Below are positions 23,400-30,724 of a stretch of DNA of 64,000 bases, in pieces. Under the pieces are notes generated by a model. That model made no database searches and was not told where the DNA came from. It saw only the letters and a list, made by a program, of their open reading frames with translations. Numbering within the stretch: position 1 is the stretch's first letter; the number at the start of each line of letters is the position of its first letter. This DNA comes from Streptomyces albipurpureus (GTDB lineage: Bacteria; Actinomycetota; Actinomycetes; Streptomycetales; Streptomycetaceae). The translations under genes were made by a program, and so were the position numbers. The stretch lies in the NCBI RefSeq assembly GCF_023701525.1, contig NZ_JAMQAW010000032.1:146323-210322 (forward strand), given 5' to 3'.

Positions 23400-25324
23400 T
23401 CGAGTATTCGTTTCCAGTATTGGGACAGCAGATCCCCGTCCGTGTGCCTCAGGCCGTCGAAGACTTCCAGGCGTTCCAGCGGTACATCATCGATCGTGCC
23501 AATGCTGGTGAACGTGTCGCCTATGACACAGAGACCACAGGTTTGGCAACCTACAGCCGAGACTTCCGCATCCGAACAGCGCAGTTCGGCACACCCAACC
23601 AGGCATGGGTTCTCCAGGTAGAGAAGGGGAGCGACCTTCAGCGCCTGTCCTCGTGGGCACTCCGAACTCTGCCAGCGCTCTCCATGCAGAACCGAAACTT
23701 CGACATGCTGGCCTCCGACAGGCACTTGCCCGGAATCACGCTGGAGAAGTTGGCTCCGAAGACTCTCGACACCTACATCCACCTGCACCTCTCCGATCCT
23801 CGTCGACGGGACCAGGGCGGTATAGGCAACGGCCTGAAGGACGCCAGCGCCCACTACGTCGATCCGTCAGCACCGGACACGGCTGCCGGCCTCTACGACG
23901 AGTTCCACAAGATCGGACACACGAAAGACACCGGCTGGCGACACATCGACATCGACAACCCTCTTTACCTCTCTTACGCCGGCGGGGACGTGATCCTGAC
24001 GTCTCGACTCTTGCCGAAAGTGCAGGCGCGCGTCGCGGAACTGGGCATCAACCCCTCGCTCATCCCTTTCGAGCACGAGGTGGGGTACGTCTGCGCCTTG
24101 ATCGAGCGTCGCGGAATGCGCATTGATCGGGAGTACACAACCCGACTCTCCGCGGAGTTGTCGGACGAGTCGGCCAGGTGGGCTGAAGAAGCTCGGAAGT
24201 ACGGCGTTGAGAACATTAACTCCACACGTCAGGTGTCGGCCGCACTGCTGGGCATGGGGGAGGAGATCAAGGAACGAACTGCTGGAGGTGCTGTTCAGGT
24301 CGATGGCAATGTTCTGAAGCGCCTGGCCGACGTCGACCGGCAATGGGACCCGATCGGGTCTCGCACGCCCAACCCCTTGGCCATGGCGATCCTCCGCAGC
24401 AAGAGGGCCTCGAAGTGGAGGACCAGCTACGCGGATGCCATGCTCAGGACCGCGGACGAGAACGATCGGGTGCATCCCAAGATCGGCGCGTTGGCCGCTC
24501 GTACTGCGCGGATGTCGATCTCTGACCCCCCGTTCCAACAACTTCCGTCGGGCAAGTGGGAGGTGCGACGGGCAGTCATTGCCGACGAGGGACACCGGAT
24601 GATCTCCGTGGACTACTCGTCGGTCGAACCGCGGGTCATGGCGGCTCTGAGTGGCGACGAGCGGATGACGGCCGCGATCCTCCGCGGCGATGACCTGCAC
24701 AATTTGACGGCAGCGTCGGTCTACGGACCGGACTTCGTACCGGCTCAGAGGAAGGTGGCCAAGGTGGTGCAACTCGGGGTCGCCTATGGGGGAGGAGCGA
24801 AGACAATCGCAGCACAGACCGGTCTCACGCTCCCTGAGGCGCAGGCTGCTGTCCGCGGATACAAGCGAACCTATCCAAGGTTGGCCCGGTACATCCGAAG
24901 CCTGCAAGCGCAAGTCATCCGCGATGGCTACACACTGCGCACCCCGTCGGGACGCCGGCTCGTCTTCGATCGTGATGCTGCCTACGCCAGCTTCAACGGG
25001 GAGATCCAGAGCACCGCAAGGGACATCTTTGCGCAAGGGCTGTTGGAGATTCACGCCCGTGGTCTGACGCAGCACGTGCTGCTTCCGGTCCATGACGAAA
25101 TCATCGCAGACGCCACTGACAACGAGGCTCCGGACATTGCCCGGGAAATTGGTGAGGCCATGACGATGACCCTACGCGGCATCCCACTCGGAACCGATCC
25201 CGACGTCGGTGGAGCGTCGTGGGGCTCGCTCTACATGAAGACGGCGAACACGATGATCGACAACGATCCGTGGTACCGAGCCAATCCGGAGGCGGCACAC
25301 ATCGCGGAGCGGGAGCGGGGGTGA
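23396..25324 (+). CDS. Family A DNA polymerase with 3'-5' exonuclease
   Basis: 642 residues, GTG overlapping the primase stop. The N-terminal exonuclease has YDTETTGLATYSRD (Exo I), NRNFDML (Exo II) and YLSYAGGDVILT (Exo III). Polymerase motif A is ISVDYSSVEPRVMA, motif B is QRKVAKVVQLGVAYGGG and motif C is LLPVHDEIIAD. No 5'-nuclease domain is present, as usual for phage enzymes. It is the replicative polymerase of the phage. Confidence 0.93.
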   Translation: MIEYSFPVLGQQIPVRVPQAVEDFQAFQRYIIDRANAGERVAYDTETTGLATYSRDFRIRTAQFGTPNQAWVLQVEKGSDLQRLSSWALRTLPALSMQNRNFDMLASDRHLPGITLEKLAPKTLDTYIHLHLSDPRRRDQGGIGNGLKDASAHYVDPSAPDTAAGLYDEFHKIGHTKDTGWRHIDIDNPLYLSYAGGDVILTSRLLPKVQARVAELGINPSLIPFEHEVGYVCALIERRGMRIDREYTTRLSAELSDESARWAEEARKYGVENINSTRQVSAALLGMGEEIKERTAGGAVQVDGNVLKRLADVDRQWDPIGSRTPNPLAMAILRSKRASKWRTSYADAMLRTADENDRVHPKIGALAARTARMSISDPPFQQLPSGKWEVRRAVIADEGHRMISVDYSSVEPRVMAALSGDERMTAAILRGDDLHNLTAASVYGPDFVPAQRKVAKVVQLGVAYGGGAKTIAAQTGLTLPEAQAAVRGYKRTYPRLARYIRSLQAQVIRDGYTLRTPSGRRLVFDRDAAYASFNGEIQSTARDIFAQGLLEIHARGLTQHVLLPVHDEIIADATDNEAPDIAREIGEAMTMTLRGIPLGTDPDVGGASWGSLYMKTANTMIDNDPWYRANPEAAHIAERERG

Positions 25325-25692
25325 CGTCAACCGAGCGACTTGAGCGGCTAGAAATCCATCCCCGTAACTGCCGTGTACGGTTTCCACGTCCCGTCCCAAG
25401 ACCCATACACATCACGCCCATCCGTCGCATTCCTGACCCTCCCACTCTGTCTCGTCGTGACGTTCTGCGACGGTGGGAGGAACTGGAGTGGTGGAGCTGT
25501 ACCTACTGCGACAGAGCATTCAGCGAAACGCTGGCTGCGGAGGTGGACCATATTCGTCCGCTTGCGAGAGGTGGTCTTCACATATTCGCCAACCTGACAC
25601 CTGCGTGCGGGCCATGCAACGCCTCCAAGGGCGGCCAACTGGTCGCAGAATGGTTGAGCGTTCGGGCTGGTCAAGTGGGGCTCGATCAATAA
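25321..25692 (+). CDS. HNH endonuclease, intact
   Basis: 123 residues, GTG overlapping the polymerase stop. The HNH fold is complete: CTYCDRAFSE, EVDHIRPLARGG with the catalytic His, then ANLTPACGPCNASKG carrying the Asn and the second CxxC. It is a small free-standing phage nuclease, possibly homing or packaging-related. It shows exactly the segment that the 5174 gene has lost. Confidence 0.85.
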   Translation: MTSTERLERLEIHPRNCRVRFPRPVPRPIHITPIRRIPDPPTLSRRDVLRRWEELEWWSCTYCDRAFSETLAAEVDHIRPLARGGLHIFANLTPACGPCNASKGGQLVAEWLSVRAGQVGLDQ

Positions 25693-25941
25693 GTCGACAT
25701 CGACGAGGGGTATCTGACGCTGTGACATGTGGACTTGTGAGGATGCCTTCACATCATCACGGTTGGGTAACGGAACTCTGTTGACCGGGAGGTGAGTCGT
25801 ACGACAAAACCGCAGGTGACAATGAGTCGGTCGACACAAGTCAGGGTGACCTTGCCTGACGCCGCGTACCGAGTATCCGGACGAACTGGACTGAATCGAC
25901 CAACTGCATTCGGACGGGGTCTGATTGCTGGAGGAGGCAGC

Positions 25942-26337
25942 GTGACCTACAGTTCGGCCCACGCCACAGATGGGCGGCATCTGGCACATCTGATAGACGC
26001 ACTCGATCGCGATCTGTCAGAACTGCGTCAAATGGTGTCCGCGTGTGGTGCGGCTGTGAATGCGCCGGGACGACGGCCCGACGTGGACGCGGACGGAACT
26101 GGTCGCCGAGTCAGTAGCGGTCCGTCTCGCCCGACAGAGCGGTACGCGCTAGACGAGACCCGTGAGGATCTCCAGTGCGAACTCAATATCGGAGCCACGC
26201 GCCTGACGCACGCCATAGCGCATGTGCGCGGCATCACCGCATCCATGGACCGCGCTCTCTCCCGATGGGAGGGACGCGATGAGTCTGTCAGTGGGAGCAC
26301 GGATGATCCTGATTACGGGGCCTCAGGCCACGTCTGA
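25942..26337 (+). CDS. Unknown helical phage protein
   Basis: 131 residues from the GTG at 25942, chosen for its GGAGGAGG site; the frame is open back to a GTG at 25792. Helical, with heptad-like runs (HLIDALDRDLSELRQMVSAC; LDETREDLQCELNIG). A structural or regulatory coiled-coil protein. The upstream 250 bases hold nothing else I can support. Confidence 0.5.
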   Translation: MTYSSAHATDGRHLAHLIDALDRDLSELRQMVSACGAAVNAPGRRPDVDADGTGRRVSSGPSRPTERYALDETREDLQCELNIGATRLTHAIAHVRGITASMDRALSRWEGRDESVSGSTDDPDYGASGHV

Positions 26338-26530
26338 GCAGTGCCGGCAGCTAGATGAGATGTCCGGCCTGCTGGGTGCGGAGCGCGCCGATAGTGACGG
26401 TGTGGACTGGTCCACCGCCACAGCCATGTACGCACTCCACGGGTGGGAAGGATGTCCCGCAGCTTCGGCGGATATCGCCATTGCCGGTTGTGCGGGACTG
26501 CCCATCATTGAATTCCCTGAGCCTCCGTAA
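26279..26530 (+). CDS. Small phage protein, possibly Rossmann-like
   Basis: 83 residues, ATG behind GGGAGGGACG, overlapping the previous gene in another frame. MILITGPQATSEQ near the start and a DIAIAGCAGLPIIEF end resemble the short nucleoside-deoxyribosyltransferase-like (DUF4406-type) fold, but similarity is weak. The operator-like palindrome at 26524 begins within its last codons. Confidence 0.5.
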   Translation: MSLSVGARMILITGPQATSEQCRQLDEMSGLLGAERADSDGVDWSTATAMYALHGWEGCPAASADIAIAGCAGLPIIEFPEPP

Positions 26531-26543
26531 GTCGACTCACGGA
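26524..26543. promoter_or_regulatory. 20-bp palindromic operator-like site 4
   Basis: TCCGTAAGTCGACTCACGGA, identical to the 14100 site, 88 bases upstream of promoter copy 4. The sequence around it is otherwise different, so the identity is not due to a longer duplication. Confidence 0.7.
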
Positions 26544-26630
26544 GCTGTGGCCGACTCGCGGTGCTCACCCCACTGGATGCCGCGAAGTCGACCACGGCAG
26601 CGAATGTGACCCAAGCCACATTGGAAAACC

Positions 26631-26659
26631 GAAACAACACTGGATCTCCCCCACATAAC
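26631..26659 (+). promoter_or_regulatory. Repeated phage promoter-like element, copy 4
   Basis: GAAACA, 17-base spacer ending CCCCCA, CATAAC; preceded by AACC as in copy 3. It lies 38 bases upstream of the sigma-like gene. Confidence 0.7.
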
Positions 26660-26696
26660 TCCTGCACACGGAACAACGCACAACGGAGGTAGCGGG

Positions 26697-27452
26697 ATGA
26701 GTACCACTCAGATCACGACCGAGATGATCCAGCAAGCCCAGGGCGGCGACTCTGACGCCATGTGGCGCGTGATCATCTCGTTCGATGGCGTCATCCGCCA
26801 GATCATTCGGTCCGTCGCCGCATCTGCCCGCCCGGACGACGTCGACGATCTGATGCAGGAGGCACGCGCGGTTATCTGCCAGAAGATCCGCGACTACACC
26901 ACCGACGCTGACGCTGCCCAGCTGGCCACCTTCCTCCACTTGGCACTCCGAAGGGCTATCGCCACGGCGTGGGTGCGGATGACGCACGGTCTCACCGTCG
27001 AGCCGATCGCCGTACTCACTGTCAAGCGTGCGCTATGGGATGCCGACGGCGACACCGAAGCGGCCTGGGTGATGGTCGGCTCGTCGGACAACGCGAAGCG
27101 CCGCATGTCTAGGGAGACCTTCGTGTCAGTCCTGGATGCCCTTCAAGACACATCCTCGCTGGACAAGCCCGCGGACGAGACCGGACTGACCTTGGCCGAC
27201 ACGATTGCTGAGTCGGTCGACGAAATTGAGGACCCCACGGAGCGCCGGCAGCTGGCCTATTGGCTGCTGGAACAGATCAAGGCGCGCCACTCATACGTGC
27301 TCAGGGCCTACTACGGGATCGGCATGACCGCCATGTCCGACGCTGAGGTCTGCGATGACATGGGACTGAAGCCGGTGGCGGTCAGGATGTTGCGCCTCAG
27401 GGGGATCACCCGTGCGCGACAGGTAGCCGAACGCGTCGGTCTCTCAGCGTGA
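26697..27452 (+). CDS. Phage-encoded sigma-70-family-like protein
   Basis: 251 residues, ATG after CGGAGGTAGCGGG. The N-terminal half looks like sigma region 2 (an IIRSVAASARPDDVDDLMQE segment with the DDLMQEA core). The C-terminal part looks like region 4 (AYYGIGMTAMSDAEVCDDMG, then LKPVAVRMLRLRGITRAR). It may direct host RNA polymerase to phage late promoters, or act as a positive regulator. Driven by promoter copy 4. Homology is by pattern only and needs profile confirmation. Confidence 0.65.
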   Translation: MSTTQITTEMIQQAQGGDSDAMWRVIISFDGVIRQIIRSVAASARPDDVDDLMQEARAVICQKIRDYTTDADAAQLATFLHLALRRAIATAWVRMTHGLTVEPIAVLTVKRALWDADGDTEAAWVMVGSSDNAKRRMSRETFVSVLDALQDTSSLDKPADETGLTLADTIAESVDEIEDPTERRQLAYWLLEQIKARHSYVLRAYYGIGMTAMSDAEVCDDMGLKPVAVRMLRLRGITRARQVAERVGLSA

Positions 27453-27492
27453 AGTACTCATTCAACTCGCCCCTACCCCAAGGACTCGACCC

Positions 27493-27654
27493 ATGCCCCG
27501 TGCCTCTCTCCCTGCTCTCGACGCCTACGACCTCCAGGGCGTCCGCTCCGACGAAGCAGCCCTGTGGGGCGACGACGTGCGGATGTTGATCGACTCCGCG
27601 ACCGATTGGGAGTACCTCGTCGACGCGCTTGATCTGGTCGACGAGTTCGTATGA
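27493..27654 (+). CDS. Small acidic protein (53 aa)
   Basis: 53 residues, ATG after AAGGACTCG. Very acidic (SDEAALWGDDVRMLIDSATD; LVDALDLVDEFV). Small acidic phage proteins can be DNA mimics or anti-host factors, but there is no direct evidence. It lies between the sigma-like gene and an operator. Confidence 0.5.
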   Translation: MPRASLPALDAYDLQGVRSDEAALWGDDVRMLIDSATDWEYLVDALDLVDEFV

Positions 27655-27671
27655 TTCATCAAGTCAAAGAT

Positions 27672-27691
27672 GTTGTGTCGGACGACACAAC
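27672..27691. promoter_or_regulatory. Second operator type, copy 1
   Basis: GTTGTGTCGGACGACACAAC: 9-base inverted arms around GA. Identical copy at 29240. It is 43 bases before the ATG at 27734. A TTGTGT -35-like element lies within it. Confidence 0.7.
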
Positions 27692-27733
27692 CTGTCATTC
27701 TGGTTGTACGAGCTACTCATGGAGGCGTCTCCG

Positions 27734-28480
27734 ATGGCATCTGACTTCCGGGAAACCACACTCCGAGTGACCGGCGCCGAGCGGGTCATCCGAACTGAGC
27801 GCAAGGGCACGGTGAAGCATCTGGAAGCGGCTCACACCAAGGCCGTGAAGGCAGCGCTCCTTGAGATGCGTAAAGCGGCTGCGCCGGCGTTGCGCGACCG
27901 TCCGATGCTCATGGACCGTGGCGGCAACTGGGTCGACTGGGGCAAGCAGGCTGATCGGTGGGAGCGCGGGACGTTTCCCTCACGAGTAGGTGTCGATGTA
28001 TGGACCGTCCGACGTCCCTTTCCCAAAGTGAGGTTCACCGAAGAGGTCCCGGCCGATCTCATCAAGATCGGCCCGACAGAGTACGCCACGATGGAAGCTG
28101 CGGCGTCGATGGGTGTCGGCGAGATTGCCGAAGAGGTTCTTCCTGGCCTATTCCTTCGTCGGTTCGGGATCGACGAGTGGGCGCTGGCTATGCCATCTAC
28201 GGCTGACGATTACCGTCCCGACGGATACCACGTTGGAACTCTCTTCGCGGTGCGGAAGCGAGCTCGTCAGGTGGCTGTGGAAGAACTGAGCATCTTTGAC
28301 TGGACCCGAACAGCCGACGAGATGCGTGCGGATGAGCTGCTGGTGGCGACGGTTCAGGTCATCCGGTGGCGTGAGCAAGTGGCCCGCAAGCCGTCGGACA
28401 TTCTGGCGCGAGATGCGTTGCGTGAGGCGAGAGAGGCCCTCGAAGCTCTCTCGTCCAACACGCCGGCCGTAGCCGCGTAG
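27734..28480 (+). CDS. Unknown phage protein under the GTTGTGTCG operator
   Basis: 248 residues, ATG at 27734 with GGAGG 8 bases upstream. Helical and basic at the N-terminus (VIRTERKGTVKHLEAAHTKA), with an alpha/beta middle (WALAMPSTADDYRPDGYHVG) and a helical C-terminus. No recognised domain. The palindrome directly upstream suggests it is tightly repressed in the lysogen or autoregulated. Confidence 0.6.
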   Translation: MASDFRETTLRVTGAERVIRTERKGTVKHLEAAHTKAVKAALLEMRKAAAPALRDRPMLMDRGGNWVDWGKQADRWERGTFPSRVGVDVWTVRRPFPKVRFTEEVPADLIKIGPTEYATMEAAASMGVGEIAEEVLPGLFLRRFGIDEWALAMPSTADDYRPDGYHVGTLFAVRKRARQVAVEELSIFDWTRTADEMRADELLVATVQVIRWREQVARKPSDILARDALREAREALEALSSNTPAVAA

Positions 28481-28483
28481 CCG

Positions 28484-28524
28484 TGGTGTCGTCCCTGCCA
28501 ATTGCGCTGGCGGGGACGACACCA
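28484..28524 (+). terminator. Hairpin with AATTGCGCT loop, copy 2
   Basis: 16-bp stem starting TGGTGTCGTCCC, with one G-U pair, loop AATTGCGCT. No U-tract. Directly abuts the tRNA-like element that follows. Confidence 0.8.
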
Positions 28525-28571
28525 GCTCCGGACCAAGCGTGATGCTGCGGGATCGAATCCCGCCCGGGGCA
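28525..28571 (+). ncRNA. tRNA-like mini-structure, possible tRNA remnant
   Basis: A 7-base end stem (GCTCCGG with CCGGGGC, one G-U) closes a short AGC/GCT hairpin and a canonical-looking T-arm (GCGGG, loop ATCGAAT, CCCGC) stacked directly on the acceptor-like strand, with A as the discriminator base. D-arm and anticodon arm are absent, so it cannot be a standard tRNA. It could be a decayed tRNA, a tRNA mimic or chance. Confidence 0.35.
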
Positions 28572-28602
28572 CTCGAAACACTCGCACTGCAAGGGAGACA
28601 CC

Positions 28603-28776
28603 ATGAAGGCGCGTAGGGGATACCAAGTCACCGATGCGAATGGGACCAAGTGGGTCGGCGACTGCGCACGGTGGGCTGAGGCGGCTCGCAGGATGGGTCG
28701 GACCGTCGCATCGATTCGCATCTACGGGCGGGGAAAGTGGCCTTGCTCGGCATGCATGTACAGCCTGACCCACTGA
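28603..28776 (+). CDS. Small basic protein between two tRNA-like folds (57 aa)
   Basis: 57 residues, ATG at 28603 after AAGGGAGACACC. Contains a compact alpha/beta pattern (GYQVTDANGTKWVGDCARWA; VASIRIYGRGKW) and a C-terminal CSAC pair. No family recognised. Confidence 0.55.
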   Translation: MKARRGYQVTDANGTKWVGDCARWAEAARRMGRTVASIRIYGRGKWPCSACMYSLTH

Positions 28777-28782
28777 GTCACA

Positions 28783-28828
28783 GCCCCGGGACGGTCCAGC
28801 CGTACGAGCGTCATAGCTCACCCGGGGC
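28783..28828 (+). ncRNA. 46-nt predicted three-way junction
   Basis: An 8-base perfect stem (GCCCCGGG/CCCGGGGC) encloses two hairpins: ACGG-5-CCGT and GAGC-6-GCTC, with linkers of two and one bases. Its 3' strand and the following bases (CCCGGGGCAC) match those of the 28525 element. No T-run follows, so a plain terminator is less likely. Confidence 0.4.
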
Positions 28829-28860
28829 ACGCAAGCACCTCACGTACTGGAGTGATCAAT

Positions 28861-29217
28861 ATGCTCTACATGATCTATCCCTTCTCGCTCCCGCCTTTTG
28901 GAGAGCTCACGTCCCTGCATTTCGACGGAGTCAACTGCATCTACTGCCACGACCGGCACCCCTCCCGGGCCGTCGGTAGGATCCGCGGGCAGATGCTCTA
29001 CGCCCACCCCGAGTGCGCTGAACAACACCGCATCGTGGACGAACTCACCATCCCTGCCCGAGACATTCGCCGTGGCGATCGGTTCGACCGTCACACGAGG
29101 ACGTGGACCGCCACGTGCGACGCCGTACGTCACCTGAACGGCAGCGTCGTTGTATCGACAGTAGGTGGGGGAACGGTCTACCTGCCGGCCGGTGCGGAGG
29201 TCGTCGTCACGAGGTAG
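28861..29217 (+). CDS. Unknown phage protein with CxxC
   Basis: 118 residues from the ATG at 28861 behind TGGAG; a GTG at 28852 is also possible. CIYCHDRHPSRAVG and AHPECAEQH suggest a CxxC/His-Cys metal site in the first half; the second half is a small barrel (RRGDRFDRHTRTWTA; GTVYLPAGAEVVV). Not recognised. Confidence 0.6.
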   Translation: MLYMIYPFSLPPFGELTSLHFDGVNCIYCHDRHPSRAVGRIRGQMLYAHPECAEQHRIVDELTIPARDIRRGDRFDRHTRTWTATCDAVRHLNGSVVVSTVGGGTVYLPAGAEVVVTR

Positions 29218-29239
29218 GAAGGCGAGATGGTTACACGGG

Positions 29240-29259
29240 GTTGTGTCGGACGACACAAC
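29240..29259. promoter_or_regulatory. Second operator type, copy 2
   Basis: GTTGTGTCGGACGACACAAC, identical to the 27672 copy, 44 bases before the ATG at 29303. A half-site of the other palindrome family (GACTCACGGA, at 29285-29294) also overlaps this leader. Confidence 0.7.
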
Positions 29260-29302
29260 TGTGCGACTATGGGGCTCCATTAGGGACTCACGGAGGTACG
29301 GG

Positions 29303-30628
29303 ATGAAGCACGAGAGCTACAAGGGCCGGAAGTTGAAGACGGTCAAAGGTCGGGAGTACGGCTACGTCCGCCACTTCGTCAACGGTGTCAACCTTGGACG
29401 GCACATGGGTGATGAGGAGTCCGCTCTCGACTACCTGCGTCGCACCATCGACTTCGCTGACGAGGTTGGCGTAAGCAGTGGCCGGATGGGTGCCGAGTGG
29501 TACGCCCCGGGAACCTTCGAGCTGTGCGAGGAAGGTCACCCGAAGGAGATCGGTGGGGATTGTGGCCACCACTGGTGTGTGGAACAGCGCTCGGAGCTTG
29601 CGCCGGCGACTGCCGAGGGCGGCGACACCCCCGCCGAGATTGCGTCTGCCAGCCTTCTCCAGCCGTGGGAGCGTGACCTACTGGCGCAGCCCGTCGTCAC
29701 AACACCCCGCTACACCACAGCGGATGAGAACGCAGCCACCGAGCCGGCCCCCGCGGATACCGCACCCGCGCGCAGGGTCATTGCGGAGTTCCGCCAGGTG
29801 TGCACGAACTCTCAGGAGTGGACCATGGAGGATCACTTGACCTTGACGGCGCCCCTGGAGAATAGCGACCCGTTCGAGTACATCAAGGCACCCCACGCGG
29901 ATGTGTGGCAGTCAGCGGCTAGCGAGATGCTCCAAGTGCAGGGCTGGCGTGTCGTGGAAGAGTGGGAGTACTTCGCAGGTCCGAACGTCTGGAGGGCGCG
30001 CGTGGAGCCTCTGGTGGATGCGATCAACGAGCCGGTGAAGCCGGAGCCCGTCAAGGCGCCTGAAGAGGCGGCAGCGGACAGTGCATCGCAGGCCCCTGCG
30101 GACACTGCACCAACGCCTACTGCCAACCCTGCCCGTCGATACGTTGTGACGTTCGACCGGCGCCCTGGGTTGGGCGTGGGTGGGTTTGACGGGTTGCGTC
30201 GCATGACGCTGGCTGAAGCGCAGGCGGTGCTACGTACAGCTGCTGCATTCAAGCGTGGACGGGTCATCAACGTCGAGTCACTGAAAGAGGTTTCCGACGA
30301 CGACATCACGAGGCAGTCCGTCGACGCGTACCCCCAGCGCGAATACCCCCTGCTGGGATTCGGCGCACCGCAATGCATCCACGGCAATGCTCCGAATCCC
30401 GCCGCAACGGGCAAGCCCATCCAGGAATGCCGCGATGCCCGAGGGACCGATGACTTCGGTGTCTTCAGCGATGAAGGCTGCATTTACACCTATGACTGTG
30501 CGGTCGACGTTGCCAATGAGGCCGTGAAGGAGAGCGCGGAATCCGACTACATCACGTGGTCGAAGGTCTGCACCGACCACGCCGAACAGCCGGCAGGCAC
30601 TTGCGCGGAGTGCAACAGCGACGACTGA
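29303..30628 (+). CDS. Large multi-segment phage protein under the GTTGTGTCG operator
   Basis: 441 residues, ATG after ACGGAGGTACGGG. The N-terminal ~60 residues are a compact beta-rich module (YKGRKLKTVKGREYGYVRHF). A Cys/His patch (CEEGHPKEIGGDCGHHWC) follows, then Pro/Ala/Glu-rich linkers around a mixed central part, and a C-terminal Cys-containing segment (CTDHAEQPAGTCAEC). It looks like a modular adaptor rather than an enzyme. No function assigned. Confidence 0.6.
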   Translation: MKHESYKGRKLKTVKGREYGYVRHFVNGVNLGRHMGDEESALDYLRRTIDFADEVGVSSGRMGAEWYAPGTFELCEEGHPKEIGGDCGHHWCVEQRSELAPATAEGGDTPAEIASASLLQPWERDLLAQPVVTTPRYTTADENAATEPAPADTAPARRVIAEFRQVCTNSQEWTMEDHLTLTAPLENSDPFEYIKAPHADVWQSAASEMLQVQGWRVVEEWEYFAGPNVWRARVEPLVDAINEPVKPEPVKAPEEAAADSASQAPADTAPTPTANPARRYVVTFDRRPGLGVGGFDGLRRMTLAEAQAVLRTAAAFKRGRVINVESLKEVSDDDITRQSVDAYPQREYPLLGFGAPQCIHGNAPNPAATGKPIQECRDARGTDDFGVFSDEGCIYTYDCAVDVANEAVKESAESDYITWSKVCTDHAEQPAGTCAECNSDD

Positions 30629-30639
30629 TCGCCCGCCTT

Positions 30640-30674
30640 GGGTGCCCCTGTCAATTGCGCTGACGGGGGCACCC
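30640..30674 (+). terminator. Hairpin with AATTGCGCT loop, copy 3
   Basis: 13-bp stem (GGGTGCCCCTGTC and complement with one G-U) and loop AATTGCGCT; no U-tract. Ends the 29303 gene. Confidence 0.8.
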
Positions 30675-30724
30675 TCACGGCTACTCACAGCCATTCACAC
30701 GCCCTTGTACACTCCTGAGGAGCC

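Noticed and set aside
25692..25941. N-terminal extension of the 25942 gene from the GTG at 25792
   Set aside because: The upstream GTG has a weaker context, and the GTG at 25942 has a near-ideal GGAGGAGG site; left as an alternative.
28499..28571. A complete tRNA ending in the T-arm at 28547
   Set aside because: The 5' bases at the right distance do not pair with CCGGGGC, and no anticodon arm can be drawn; only a 47-nt mini-fold is possible.
29285..29294. Further copy of the 20-bp palindrome upstream of 29303
   Set aside because: Only the half-site GACTCACGGA matches; the left half fits only with a deletion, and it overlaps the ribosome-binding site, so it was kept as a remark only.
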